A stretch of DNA of 16,073 bases from an uncultured Bacteroidota bacterium (lineage in GTDB: Bacteria; Bacteroidota; Bacteroidia; Chitinophagales; Chitinophagaceae): NCBI GenBank assembly GCA_903881265.1, contig CAIRSV010000189.1, positions 1 through 16,073 on the forward strand. Reading direction: 5' to 3'. The notes beneath the pieces are model-generated. The model ran no database searches. It had not been told where the DNA came from and saw nothing but the letters and a program-made list of their open reading frames with translations. Both the position numbers and the translations under genes were made by a program. Below, piece by piece: positions 6,993 through 14,403 of the stretch (within the stretch, counting starts at the first letter, position 1; the number at the start of each line of letters is the position of its first letter).

Positions 6993-8042
6993 ATGCTGTA
7001 CATTTGTCAAGTGCCCCGAATTTCAAAATACTGGCTATTTCAGATCACAGGCTGGCTTTGCTTTGCTTTCGTCAATATTTATATTGCTATTCTTACGCAG
7101 GAGTTTTCGCAAGACGTTCTGATGATTAATTTGTTGCTTGCTCTCATCGGACTTTTATTGAGTCACTTGTATCGCAATTATATCCTCAGCGCTGGTTTGA
7201 CATCTAAACCTACAGAGAAACTGCTTGCGATTGTCACTGCCGCGATTATGTTGTTAAGCGTCGTCTATAATCTACTTTATTATATGGGTCTGTATCTACT
7301 CTATGATACATCAGTTTCAACACTTGACCCGACGTCTTTTCTTGGTTCATTTATTTCTGTGAGCGTCCTCTTTTGTTTGTGGAGTATTATTTATTTCGCT
7401 TGGACGTATGTAGAGAATAACCGACGTAATTTGATTGAACGATTGAAAATGGAATCAGCGATGAAAGATCTTGAATTGAAAACCATTCGGTCGAATCTAC
7501 AACCTCATTTTATTTTTAATGCATTGAATAGTATTCGCGCATTGATTGATGAAAATCCACCACTAGCACGAAAAGCCATCACACAAATTTCAAATATTCT
7601 GCGTAGTTCGATTACGCAACAAGAGATTACCGACACGCTTCAAAATGAATTGATGTTGGTCAACGATTATCTCGCGTTAGAGAAAATTAGATTCGAAGAA
7701 AGACTCACGTTTAGTAAGGATATTGATCCGGCTTCATTGCCCTTGCAGATACCAACGATGATGTTGCAAACATTGGTTGAGAATGCAGTCAAGCACGGTA
7801 TTTCAGTGTTAGAGCAAGGTGGCATTGTACACATTCGTTCTACTTATCAGCATCATATCTTGGAGCTAAGGGTCAGCAATACAGGATGTCTTAAGGCGGA
7901 TGAACCAAATGAAAATAGATTGGGTTTTGGACTCAATTCAACCAAGCAGCGTTTGAAACTCATCTACAACAACAAGGCCTCTTTTGATATCGTTGAAAAG
8001 GAGAATATGGTTCATGTTCGAATTAAAATAAACATACAATAA
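6993..8042 (+). CDS. Sensor histidine kinase, LytS/YehU type
   Basis: This 349-residue inner-membrane sensor kinase belongs to the His_kinase (PF06580) class. Four hydrophobic helices (about 14-34, 43-60, 78-103, 115-138) form the membrane sensor, with no separate extracellular domain. A short coiled linker (about 140-165) leads to the phospho-acceptor motif RSNLQPHFIFNALNS (His172). The ATPase part shows the N box MLQTLVENAVKHG (Asn264) and the G box GFGLNSTKQR (311-320). The kinase should phosphorylate the LytTR regulator encoded 12 bases downstream. A stop codon at 6987-6989 in the same frame makes the ATG at 6993 the first possible start; a GTG at 7011 is an alternative. The signal sensed is unknown. 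Confidence 0.93.
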   Translation: MLYICQVPRISKYWLFQITGWLCFAFVNIYIAILTQEFSQDVLMINLLLALIGLLLSHLYRNYILSAGLTSKPTEKLLAIVTAAIMLLSVVYNLLYYMGLYLLYDTSVSTLDPTSFLGSFISVSVLFCLWSIIYFAWTYVENNRRNLIERLKMESAMKDLELKTIRSNLQPHFIFNALNSIRALIDENPPLARKAITQISNILRSSITQQEITDTLQNELMLVNDYLALEKIRFEERLTFSKDIDPASLPLQIPTMMLQTLVENAVKHGISVLEQGGIVHIRSTYQHHILELRVSNTGCLKADEPNENRLGFGLNSTKQRLKLIYNNKASFDIVEKENMVHVRIKINIQ

Positions 8043-8054
8043 AAATACTTTGCC

Positions 8055-8774
8055 ATGATAAAAGCAATGATTGTCGATGATGAACGGTTAGCTCGCAACG
8101 AGCTAAAAAAAATACTGAAGGACTTTCCCGAAATCGAGATTATTGATGAGGCGGTGAATGTGCAGGATGCTATTGATAAAATTGAAATTCATCAACCTCA
8201 GCTTATTTTTTTAGATATTCAAATGCCTGGGAACAAGACTGGTTTTGATTTGTTAGAGGTACTTGACTATACGCCGAAGGTCATCTTCATCACTGCGTAT
8301 CATGAGTTTGCTATTAAGGCGTTTGAATTTAATGCGTTGGATTATTTGCTTAAACCTGTTGAAACCAAAAGGCTTTCGGAAGCGATTCAAAAGGTGAAAA
8401 AAAATATGGAGCAAGATATCATTGCACAGAAAAATCATTTGGGAGTGCAGGATCAGGTTTTTGTGAAGGATGGCGAGCGTTGTTGGTTTGTGAAACTCGG
8501 CGATGTTCGATTATTTGAAAGTGTCGGTAATTATGCCAAGGTGTTTTTCGGCACCAATAAACCGCTTATTCTGAAATCGTTGAATGCATTGGAAGAGCGA
8601 CTGGATAACAAGGTATTTTTTAGGGCCAACCGAAAACATATTATCAACCTGTTGATGATACAAAAAATTGATAGTCATTTTAATGGGGGATTAAAAGTTA
8701 CCTTACAAGGCGGTGAACAGATAGAGGTTTCACGTCGACAAGCTGTGAAGTTTAGAGATAGTATGAGTTTGTAG
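8055..8774 (+). CDS. LytTR-family response regulator
   Basis: This 239-residue cytoplasmic regulator has an N-terminal receiver domain (1-120): acidic pair Asp8/Asp9, phospho-acceptor Asp54 in LIFLDIQMPG, Thr80 in FITAYHEFA, and Lys100 in LLKPVE. Residues about 138-237 form a LytTR DNA-binding domain, recognisable from RLFESVGNYAKVFF, FFRANRKHIINL and the C-terminal GGEQIEVSRRQAVKFRD. LytTR domains bind pairs of direct repeats near promoters. The gene follows its kinase by 12 bases and forms a two-gene operon with it. The barrel gene transcribed away from this operon is a reasonable target, but this is inference from position. A 9-bp hairpin begins at its stop codon. Confidence 0.95.
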   Translation: MIKAMIVDDERLARNELKKILKDFPEIEIIDEAVNVQDAIDKIEIHQPQLIFLDIQMPGNKTGFDLLEVLDYTPKVIFITAYHEFAIKAFEFNALDYLLKPVETKRLSEAIQKVKKNMEQDIIAQKNHLGVQDQVFVKDGERCWFVKLGDVRLFESVGNYAKVFFGTNKPLILKSLNALEERLDNKVFFRANRKHIINLLMIQKIDSHFNGGLKVTLQGGEQIEVSRRQAVKFRDSMSL

Positions 8775-8800
8775 ATGATTGCAAGGATCATCAATCATCT
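8773..8800 (+). terminator. Hairpin after the response regulator, possible weak terminator
   Basis: AGATGATTG (8773-8781) and CAATCATCT (8792-8800) form a perfect 9-bp stem with a 10-base loop, beginning inside the regulator stop codon. The stem is AT-rich and the following sequence CGAAATATTTTC has no proper T run. It could attenuate or protect the end of the two-component transcript rather than stop it fully. Confidence 0.4.
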
Positions 8801-8838
8801 CGAAATATTTTCTACATAAAAAATAAACTGCAATCAAT

Positions 8839-9522
8839 ATGATGTCTATTCAACCATCGACCTTACGTTTCCTGAAGGATCTTGCCAAGAACAATAATCG
8901 TGCATGGTTTGCTGATCATAAAGATCAATACCTCGCCGCTCAGTCTGCTATGATAGTCTTTATTGATCAACTGATATTGATGATGAACAAACACGATGAA
9001 TTGGAAACGGAATCAGGTAAGAAAAGTTTGTTTCGCATTTATAACGATGTGCGTTTTAGTAAGGATAAGTCGCCCTACAATCCGCGCTTTGCCTTCAGTT
9101 TGAAACGCGCCACCAAGTTGAAGCGTGGAGGCTATTATATGAATATCAAACCGGGTAATTGCTTCTTAGCCTGTGGATTTTTTGCCCCTACGACAGATGA
9201 TTTAAAACGCATTAGACAGGATATTGATTATAACTATACCGAGTGGAATTCGATCTTACAATCGAAATTGATCAAGTCTACCTTTGGTGCTTTGCAAGGT
9301 GATACCGTAGTTACAGCGCCACGTGGATACACCACAGACCATGAAGCGATTGCGCTGCTCCGTCATAAGCAATTTATTGTACGGCATCATTTTACAGACG
9401 CTGAAGTAGTATCACCAGATTTTTTAAAACAGGTCAACACGATGTATAAAAACGTGCGGCCTTATTTTGATTATATGAGTTCGGTTCTTACGACTGATGC
9501 GAATGGTGAATTACTTGTTTGA
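8839..9522 (+). CDS. DUF2461 / TIGR02453 family protein
   Basis: This 227-residue protein has no signal peptide or membrane helix and is presumably cytoplasmic. Family hallmarks are clear: the N-terminal FLKDLAKNNNRAWFADHKDQYL (conserved NNxxWFxxhKxxY pattern, about 11-32), then FRIYNDVRFSKDKSPYNPRFAF (about 65-87) and GGYYMNIKPGNCFLACGFF (about 96-114). The family is widespread in bacteria and its biochemical role is not established, so no function is proposed. Length is normal for the family. Two adjacent ATG codons (8839 and 8842) compete as starts. The gene follows the two-component operon by 64 bases with a hairpin between, and converges on the Asp-box gene with a 16-base gap. Confidence 0.9.
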   Translation: MMSIQPSTLRFLKDLAKNNNRAWFADHKDQYLAAQSAMIVFIDQLILMMNKHDELETESGKKSLFRIYNDVRFSKDKSPYNPRFAFSLKRATKLKRGGYYMNIKPGNCFLACGFFAPTTDDLKRIRQDIDYNYTEWNSILQSKLIKSTFGALQGDTVVTAPRGYTTDHEAIALLRHKQFIVRHHFTDAEVVSPDFLKQVNTMYKNVRPYFDYMSSVLTTDANGELLV

Positions 9523-9538
9523 TAGAGAGTAGATGCAC

Positions 9539-12406
9539 CTATTGCATTTCCCGTTCGTTATCTTCTTCGTGTTCATTTTTCTTTTCTTTCAGAATGAAGG
9601 TGCTGCTTACTTTTTGTCCATTTGAATTTTCAATCTGTACGGTATACGTGCCCGGTATGAGATAATAATTATCATCTTCTGCTTTGCTGAGCGCAGGTGA
9701 AAATAGTTTGATTTTGGTATCCATCACACTCATATCGTATGTGGCGGTATTGAATCCAAGGGTAGCTTGCTCTGTCAACGATTGTAGTATTTTTCCTTTT
9801 TTGTTGAGTATGCTGATGATGTGTGCTGCGGTATCTTTTGTGAAATAGGATATACTCAATTTCATACTTTGCGGTTCGGCATAGGCCGACGATTTGCGGC
9901 CGAGATGTTCGTTATAAGTCATATCGCCAAGCGGCATCATCACTAGTTCCTTGTCTTTGACCTTCGGGTATTCTTGTATCATATCGAGCTTGGAAATATA
10001 AATCGAACGGCCATGCGTGCCTACTACCAATTCGTTTTCACGGGCCTGTATTACCATATCATGAATAGCAACACGTGGAAGTGTCCCTTCCCATTTCATA
10101 AAATTTTCACCACTATCAAAGGACACATACAAACCGTTATCGGTACCAACATACACTATCGTGGAGTCTTTGGGGTCTTCGCGAAGTACGTTCACCGGTT
10201 CGTACGGAAGTTTGAGTCCGAGTTGTTTCCAAGTCATGCCATAGTCATTGCTCATGTATACATATGGTTTAAAATCGTCATTGCGGTATCCGTTTAATGT
10301 TGCATAGACCTTGCCTTCGTGATACATACCTGCCTCAACGCGCGTCACCCAGAGATGTTGGGGTAATGTGTTGCTTATATTGTTCCAGTTGTTGCCGCCA
10401 TCTTTGCTGCAATAGATCATACCATCATCAGAGCCTGTATAAAGCAACCCAAATTTTTTCGGACTTTCACAAAGAGTCGTGAGTGTTGCATAAGGCACAT
10501 TTCCTTTGTTGATATTGGCCGTAAGGTCTTCACTGATGGCCTCGAGATGAGTTCCTTGATGTAAGGAACGATGCAGACGATTAGAACCTATATAGAAAAA
10601 GTCTTGATGGTGTTTGCTTACTAAAATTGGTGTTTGCCAGTTGAACCGATAGGGTTTTTGTCCGATATCATGCACTGGTTTTACATCGGCGCTTTCGCCT
10701 GTGCTTTTATTGCTACGGTAATAATTGCCAAATTGATAACCGACATACACGGTATTATTGTCGCGTGTATCCACTTGCACTTGCATGCCATCACCGTCAC
10801 CGATATTCTTGTATGGATATTGTCCGTTCTGATGCCATCCAGTTGATTCAACGGTTTCGCTTGAGGCTGTCCAAGTGCCATTGTCTTGTAAACCACCGTA
10901 CACATTATAGGGCTTGGCATCGTCGACTTGCACTGCATAAAACTGACCCACAGGAGGGTTGTTGGCTTTGATCCAATGCTCGCCACTATCGTATGAGATA
11001 TTGATACCACCATCGTTACCGGCAATGATATGGTTGTCGTCTTTCGAGTTGATCCACACACGATGATAATCGGGGTGACAATTTTCGCCATCGATTTGTT
11101 TGAAGGTCTTGCCACCGTCTGTACTTAGTAAAACCGGATAACCTGCTATAAATACTTTCTCTGGGTTGTTGGGTGATACACTTACTGTACCGAAGTAATA
11201 ACCGTAGGTAAAAACGACGCCTTCAAGAAGGGAGCTATGCGTTTTAGCCCAGGTTTTACCAGCATCGTTGCTACGATAAAGTTCAGCACCGATTACAGGC
11301 GTGTTAAACAGATTAGCGTCGGCATCGGCGAGTTTCCAATCGGCAATATCTTTTACGGTATAGGTTTTATTTTTTACGGCTTCCTTGGTTACTTCTGCTG
11401 TGTATTTTTCAGGATAGCCATTAGATCGTAAATATTCGTTGAGTTTTTTGGTATCAATAGTTAGATAATCCTCGGTGCTCATTTCGGCGAGATCTTTGGC
11501 ATTTATTTTTTTCTCTTCATCTTTTTTTTCCTCTTGATTGTTTTGATTATCGAGCAGTGCATACAGTATGGACGGATTAGAACCGCAGATACTGATACCA
11601 ATTCGACCCGTACCTTTACCTATTGGGAAACCATTGTTTCCGTTGGTGATGGAGGCCCAGTGATCGCCGCCATCCGTGCTTTTATAGATGCCGCTGCCTT
11701 CACCACATCCGCTGAAATTCCATGCACTGCGGGTGCGATTCCACGACGTGGTATAGAGCACATCGGGTGATGATGGATCAATAAGCAAATCAATACAGCC
11801 TGTCGTATCATTGATCAATAAGGTTTGTTTCCATGTGACGCCGCCATCACTTGTTTTGAAAATACCACGCTCAATGTTTTTAGTGTACAGATGTCCAAGT
11901 ACCGCTACCCAAGCGGTATTCTTATCGCTTGGATGTAAAACGATTCGTCCGATATGGTGACTTTCATCGAGGCCACAGCGTGTCCATGTCTTACCTGTAT
12001 CAGATGTTTTGTACATACCCGTGCCGGCGTATGATGAACGGGATGAATTCACCTCACCCGTTCCAACCCATAAGGTGTGTTCTTTCCAATTCATAGCCAT
12101 ATCACCGACGGTAAGCGTAGCTTGATGATCGAAGATAGGTGTGAAGGATTGTCCGTTATTGAGTGTATGCCATACGCCTCCGCTTGCATACGCTACATAA
12201 AATTCATGTGTGTTTTCGGGATTCACTTCTACATCAGTCACACGTCCGCTCATGATAGTGGGGCCTATGTTTCGGAAGTTGATATGTTTCAACGGGGACA
12301 CTTCTTCTTCAAGTTGTTTGAATGAAGAAAGGCGTTGCGAAACTGGCGATTGTGCACACATTACCATGCTTTGCATAGCGATGAGGATAACAGATAAGAA
12401 TTTCAT
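9539..12406 (-). CDS. Secreted sortilin-type Asp-box (BNR) repeat protein
   Basis: This 955-residue exported protein starts with a signal peptide (MKFLSVILIAMQSMVMCAQ). Nine Asp-box motifs SxDxGxx(W/F) are visible at about 134 (TSDTGKTW), 185 (TSDGGVTW), 243 (STDGGDHW), 379 (SNDAGKTW), 428 (STDGGKTF), 471 (SYDSGEHW), 667 (SKDGGNNW), 719 (SNDYGMTW) and 762 (SFDSGENF). They indicate one or two beta-propellers of the Vps10/sortilin and BNR kind, often annotated as glycosyl hydrolase-like without proof. A charged helical insert (about 287-366, with EEKKDEEKK) interrupts the first propeller. A beta-sandwich-like C-terminal part (about 845-940) ends in a very acidic/basic tail (KEKKNEHEEDNEREMQ). 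The frame can extend to 12493, but that would overlap the divergent gene and bury the signal peptide; start at 12406 is preferred. Substrate and activity are unknown. Confidence 0.88.
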   Translation of the reverse strand: MKFLSVILIAMQSMVMCAQSPVSQRLSSFKQLEEEVSPLKHINFRNIGPTIMSGRVTDVEVNPENTHEFYVAYASGGVWHTLNNGQSFTPIFDHQATLTVGDMAMNWKEHTLWVGTGEVNSSRSSYAGTGMYKTSDTGKTWTRCGLDESHHIGRIVLHPSDKNTAWVAVLGHLYTKNIERGIFKTSDGGVTWKQTLLINDTTGCIDLLIDPSSPDVLYTTSWNRTRSAWNFSGCGEGSGIYKSTDGGDHWASITNGNNGFPIGKGTGRIGISICGSNPSILYALLDNQNNQEEKKDEEKKINAKDLAEMSTEDYLTIDTKKLNEYLRSNGYPEKYTAEVTKEAVKNKTYTVKDIADWKLADADANLFNTPVIGAELYRSNDAGKTWAKTHSSLLEGVVFTYGYYFGTVSVSPNNPEKVFIAGYPVLLSTDGGKTFKQIDGENCHPDYHRVWINSKDDNHIIAGNDGGINISYDSGEHWIKANNPPVGQFYAVQVDDAKPYNVYGGLQDNGTWTASSETVESTGWHQNGQYPYKNIGDGDGMQVQVDTRDNNTVYVGYQFGNYYRSNKSTGESADVKPVHDIGQKPYRFNWQTPILVSKHHQDFFYIGSNRLHRSLHQGTHLEAISEDLTANINKGNVPYATLTTLCESPKKFGLLYTGSDDGMIYCSKDGGNNWNNISNTLPQHLWVTRVEAGMYHEGKVYATLNGYRNDDFKPYVYMSNDYGMTWKQLGLKLPYEPVNVLREDPKDSTIVYVGTDNGLYVSFDSGENFMKWEGTLPRVAIHDMVIQARENELVVGTHGRSIYISKLDMIQEYPKVKDKELVMMPLGDMTYNEHLGRKSSAYAEPQSMKLSISYFTKDTAAHIISILNKKGKILQSLTEQATLGFNTATYDMSVMDTKIKLFSPALSKAEDDNYYLIPGTYTVQIENSNGQKVSSTFILKEKKNEHEEDNEREMQ

Positions 12407-12480
12407 TTGCGAATAGAATTTGGCTAAAATTACTAACCCGTACGTTATTATTAGAGCGAAATAATTAATATTGTAACACA

Positions 12481-13269
12481 ATGATTTATCCAACTACTAA
12501 AAGCAAGGCCTTGTTATTATGTAAACTGATAATACTGGTCGTATTTCTTTTACCATGTTCTCTTTTAGCACAAAAAAAGAAACCGATTGTCAAGCCGGTA
12601 ACGGATGTCGAAGTGGTGAAAATTGTGTCTTATGAAGTGCTTGAAAACGGCGATACAATCAATAAACTCGACAGTAGAAATTTACAACAAGGTAAATGGT
12701 TGCTCGAACATCCTGCGCATTATGAAGAGCCTGGGAATATAGAAGTAGGTAATTTCGAACATGGCATTCGAAATGGCAACTGGAAAACCTATTCTATGCA
12801 AGGGTTACTTGAATCGGAAGAGAATTATAAGAAGGGATTGAAAGATGGCGAATCGCGTTATTATGTCGAAGGTTCACTGTATTGTATTGGGCATTATCTA
12901 GCCTTGAATGCGAAGCAGGTATATGATACTGTGATGGTAGAAGATGCGGTAACGAATGCACTTCGACCAGTTAAAATAAAAACAGATGTTGGTAGTATAC
13001 GACACGGTATGTGGACCTTCTATGAACCGCGAACCACACAGATTAAACGCTTAGTAGAGTATCAGGCTGATGATATGGTGAGCGATAGTTCGTATACTAG
13101 ATTAAGCAAAACCGACAGCTTGTATATTTTGGCGAAAATGAAATCGTTTCCGCATCTAACGAAGAAGCCTGATGAAAATGTCTGGGTGGAAAATACGGGG
13201 CAATCTCGTATTAAGTATACTGATATTCCAGATGACCGCCCGGTGAAACCCAACGTGCGCAAGAAGTAA
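12481..13269 (+). CDS. Secreted MORN-like repeat protein
   Basis: This 262-residue protein has a long hydrophobic N-terminal segment (about 10-30, LLLCKLIILVVFLLPCSLLA) read as a signal peptide, followed by QKKKP. The middle shows MORN-type or YwqK-like repeats: QGKWLLEHPAH (about 70), GNFEHGIRNGNWKTY (about 91), YKKGLKDGESRYYVEG (about 116) and RHGMWTFYEP (about 170). Such repeats form beta-hairpin stacks; in Bacteroidota they occur in many exported proteins of unknown role. A cysteine in PCSLLA could make this a lipoprotein, but the residues around it are not a convincing lipobox. The basic C-terminus ends in RKK. Gene order is divergent from the Asp-box gene and exactly abutting the convergent small-protein gene. 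The 74-base gap before this ATG holds TAATATTG (12466-12473), one base off a -7 box, without a good -33. Confidence 0.7.
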   Translation: MIYPTTKSKALLLCKLIILVVFLLPCSLLAQKKKPIVKPVTDVEVVKIVSYEVLENGDTINKLDSRNLQQGKWLLEHPAHYEEPGNIEVGNFEHGIRNGNWKTYSMQGLLESEENYKKGLKDGESRYYVEGSLYCIGHYLALNAKQVYDTVMVEDAVTNALRPVKIKTDVGSIRHGMWTFYEPRTTQIKRLVEYQADDMVSDSSYTRLSKTDSLYILAKMKSFPHLTKKPDENVWVENTGQSRIKYTDIPDDRPVKPNVRKK

Positions 13270-13653
13270 TTATTTCTTAGATGCTGGCACGGCCTTCTCG
13301 ATTTTGCTGCCCAATTCGTTTAATTGCTTTTCGAGTTTTTTGGTATCAACTGATGTTCCAATTTTAGTCGCCATCTTTTCTATATTCGCATCCACTTTTT
13401 TTAGATCGATATGCCTAGCAATTTCTGCCAACGCATCGGCATTCTTGTCGACTGTTTCTATCGTTTTACTAAGCAAAATACCTAGCGCATTCCAATTGAC
13501 GCTGTCGATCGACGTATTTAATTTGTCCAGCGAATGATTGATTTCGGCGGCTATTTTTTTTGCTTCGTTCTGACTGATTTTACTTTGTTGTGCTTGCGCA
13601 GAAAATGAACTGAAGGCCAATAAGAAGAGGGTGAAAGCGATGATAGATTTCAT
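13270..13653 (-). CDS. Small secreted helical protein of unknown function
   Basis: I do not recognise this 127-residue protein. It starts with a clear signal peptide (MKSIIAFTLFLLAFSSFSAQAQ). The mature part is almost wholly helical, with heptad-like spacing of hydrophobic residues (for example NWNALGILLSKTIETVDKNA and KKLEKQLNELGSKIEKAV) and many lysines, suggesting a coiled coil or helical bundle. No cysteine and no membrane helix appear after the signal. Its stop codon directly abuts the stop of the convergent MORN-like gene with no base between. It starts 41 bases after the CarboxypepD_reg-like gene ends on the same strand, so the two may be co-transcribed. No promoter box was seen in that gap. 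Confidence 0.75.
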   Translation of the reverse strand: MKSIIAFTLFLLAFSSFSAQAQQSKISQNEAKKIAAEINHSLDKLNTSIDSVNWNALGILLSKTIETVDKNADALAEIARHIDLKKVDANIEKMATKIGTSVDTKKLEKQLNELGSKIEKAVPASKK

Positions 13654-13694
13654 ATTGATTGGATTTAGAACGTTTGTGAATATATGAATGTGTG

Positions 13695-14327
13695 TTATCG
13701 TTTCCGTTTATAATCACCCCGTTTCCAAGCTTTAAAGAACTCCATCCACGCAAAGGGGCTGAACACGGTCATTGGCGGTTGCTGACCTGCCCAATAATTT
13801 TTTTGTGCTTGCATATTTTGATAGACATGTTGGTTTTCCTGTCCATCATGAGGCAGCACAGCCATCATCATCCGCATCGTTTGATAGTTTGTATTTTTTC
13901 TGGCAATCTCTAATTGGTCATCTGGAATATCTCGTGATCTGAATTCACGATCAAATTCTTCACGACTAATTCTAGGACGTATGATGGTCGCTGTTAAGTA
14001 AAACGTGTCTTGCGACATAAGTTGAATAATTGAATAACGACTTGACGTGAGATCGAGCGGAATGATATATTTTTTCTTTCGGTAACCGACACTACTAAAT
14101 TCGAGGGTATCGCCTTTTTCGGCAATTAATGTAAACACACCGTTGTCGGTTGTGGTTGTGCCATTTCGTTTAGAAGGTATATTGACGGTGACATAAGGAA
14201 GGTAACGTAAACTGTCGGCGCTCATCACAACACCAGTTAGTTCCACCATATGATCGAATCCGAATTGTGCCTTTGTTTGTGTGTATGTAACAATCAGCAG
14301 GCCACATAAAAAGAAAAATTTCTTCAC
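13695..14327 (-). CDS. Secreted CarboxypepD_reg-like domain protein
   Basis: This 210-residue exported protein begins with a signal peptide (MKKFFFLCGLLIVTYTQTKAQ). The start codon is GTG, since the bases at 14327-14325 read GTG on the minus strand. Residues about 28-110 match the CarboxypepD_reg-like (PF13715) fold: LTGVVMSADSLRYLPYVTVN, the GTTTTDNGVFTL turn and KGDTLEFSSVGYRKKKY. This domain is usually found before TonB-dependent receptor plugs, but here it stands alone. The C-terminal half (about 113-210) is polar and charged, with SREEFDREFRSRDIPDD and a basic end. Stand-alone members are common in Bacteroidota and their role is not known. The gene is followed by the small helical protein gene. 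A TAGTTTTG box (14339-14332) lies just upstream, but so close that it would give an almost leaderless message. Confidence 0.82.
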   Translation of the reverse strand: MKKFFFLCGLLIVTYTQTKAQFGFDHMVELTGVVMSADSLRYLPYVTVNIPSKRNGTTTTDNGVFTLIAEKGDTLEFSSVGYRKKKYIIPLDLTSSRYSIIQLMSQDTFYLTATIIRPRISREEFDREFRSRDIPDDQLEIARKNTNYQTMRMMMAVLPHDGQENQHVYQNMQAQKNYWAGQQPPMTVFSPFAWMEFFKAWKRGDYKRKR

Positions 14328-14349
14328 CGAACAAAACTAGTGCAAAAGA

Positions 14350-14378
14350 TTGACAATGCTGAATTGTACGTACATTTG
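14350..14378 (+). promoter_or_regulatory. Promoter of mrp, TTG-N18-TACATTTG
   Basis: TTG at 14350-14352 and TACATTTG at 14371-14378 are separated by 18 bases, a full match to the Bacteroidota promoter pattern. Transcription would start about 14384, leaving a leader of about 20 bases before the ATG at 14404. This is one of the two best promoters in the window. Confidence 0.7.
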
Positions 14379-14403
14379 CCCCAGACTTTTAACATTAGTT
14401 TAG

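Noticed and set aside
6999..7006. TACATTTG, an exact -7 box match on the plus strand
   Set aside because: It lies inside the kinase coding sequence, with no TTG 17-20 bases upstream, and would make only a leaderless message for a GTG at 7011. Taken as chance.
6925..7122. A 65-codon open frame overlapping the kinase start
   Set aside because: It overlaps the kinase gene in another frame and shows no domain or signal peptide; the kinase frame is clearly the coding one.
10681..11115. A 144-codon open frame on the minus strand inside the Asp-box gene
   Set aside because: It is another frame of a gene with clear repeats and a full-length reading frame; its composition is arbitrary and no domain is recognisable.
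13261..13278. Imperfect inverted repeat AAGAA...TTCTT over the two touching stop codons
   Set aside because: Only five bases pair firmly and there is no T run, so it is not a credible terminator; part of it follows from lysine codons at both gene ends.
14332..14339. TAGTTTTG, a -7 box match before the CarboxypepD_reg-like gene
   Set aside because: It ends only 4 bases before the GTG start and has no TTG at a suitable distance, so I mention it but do not call a promoter.
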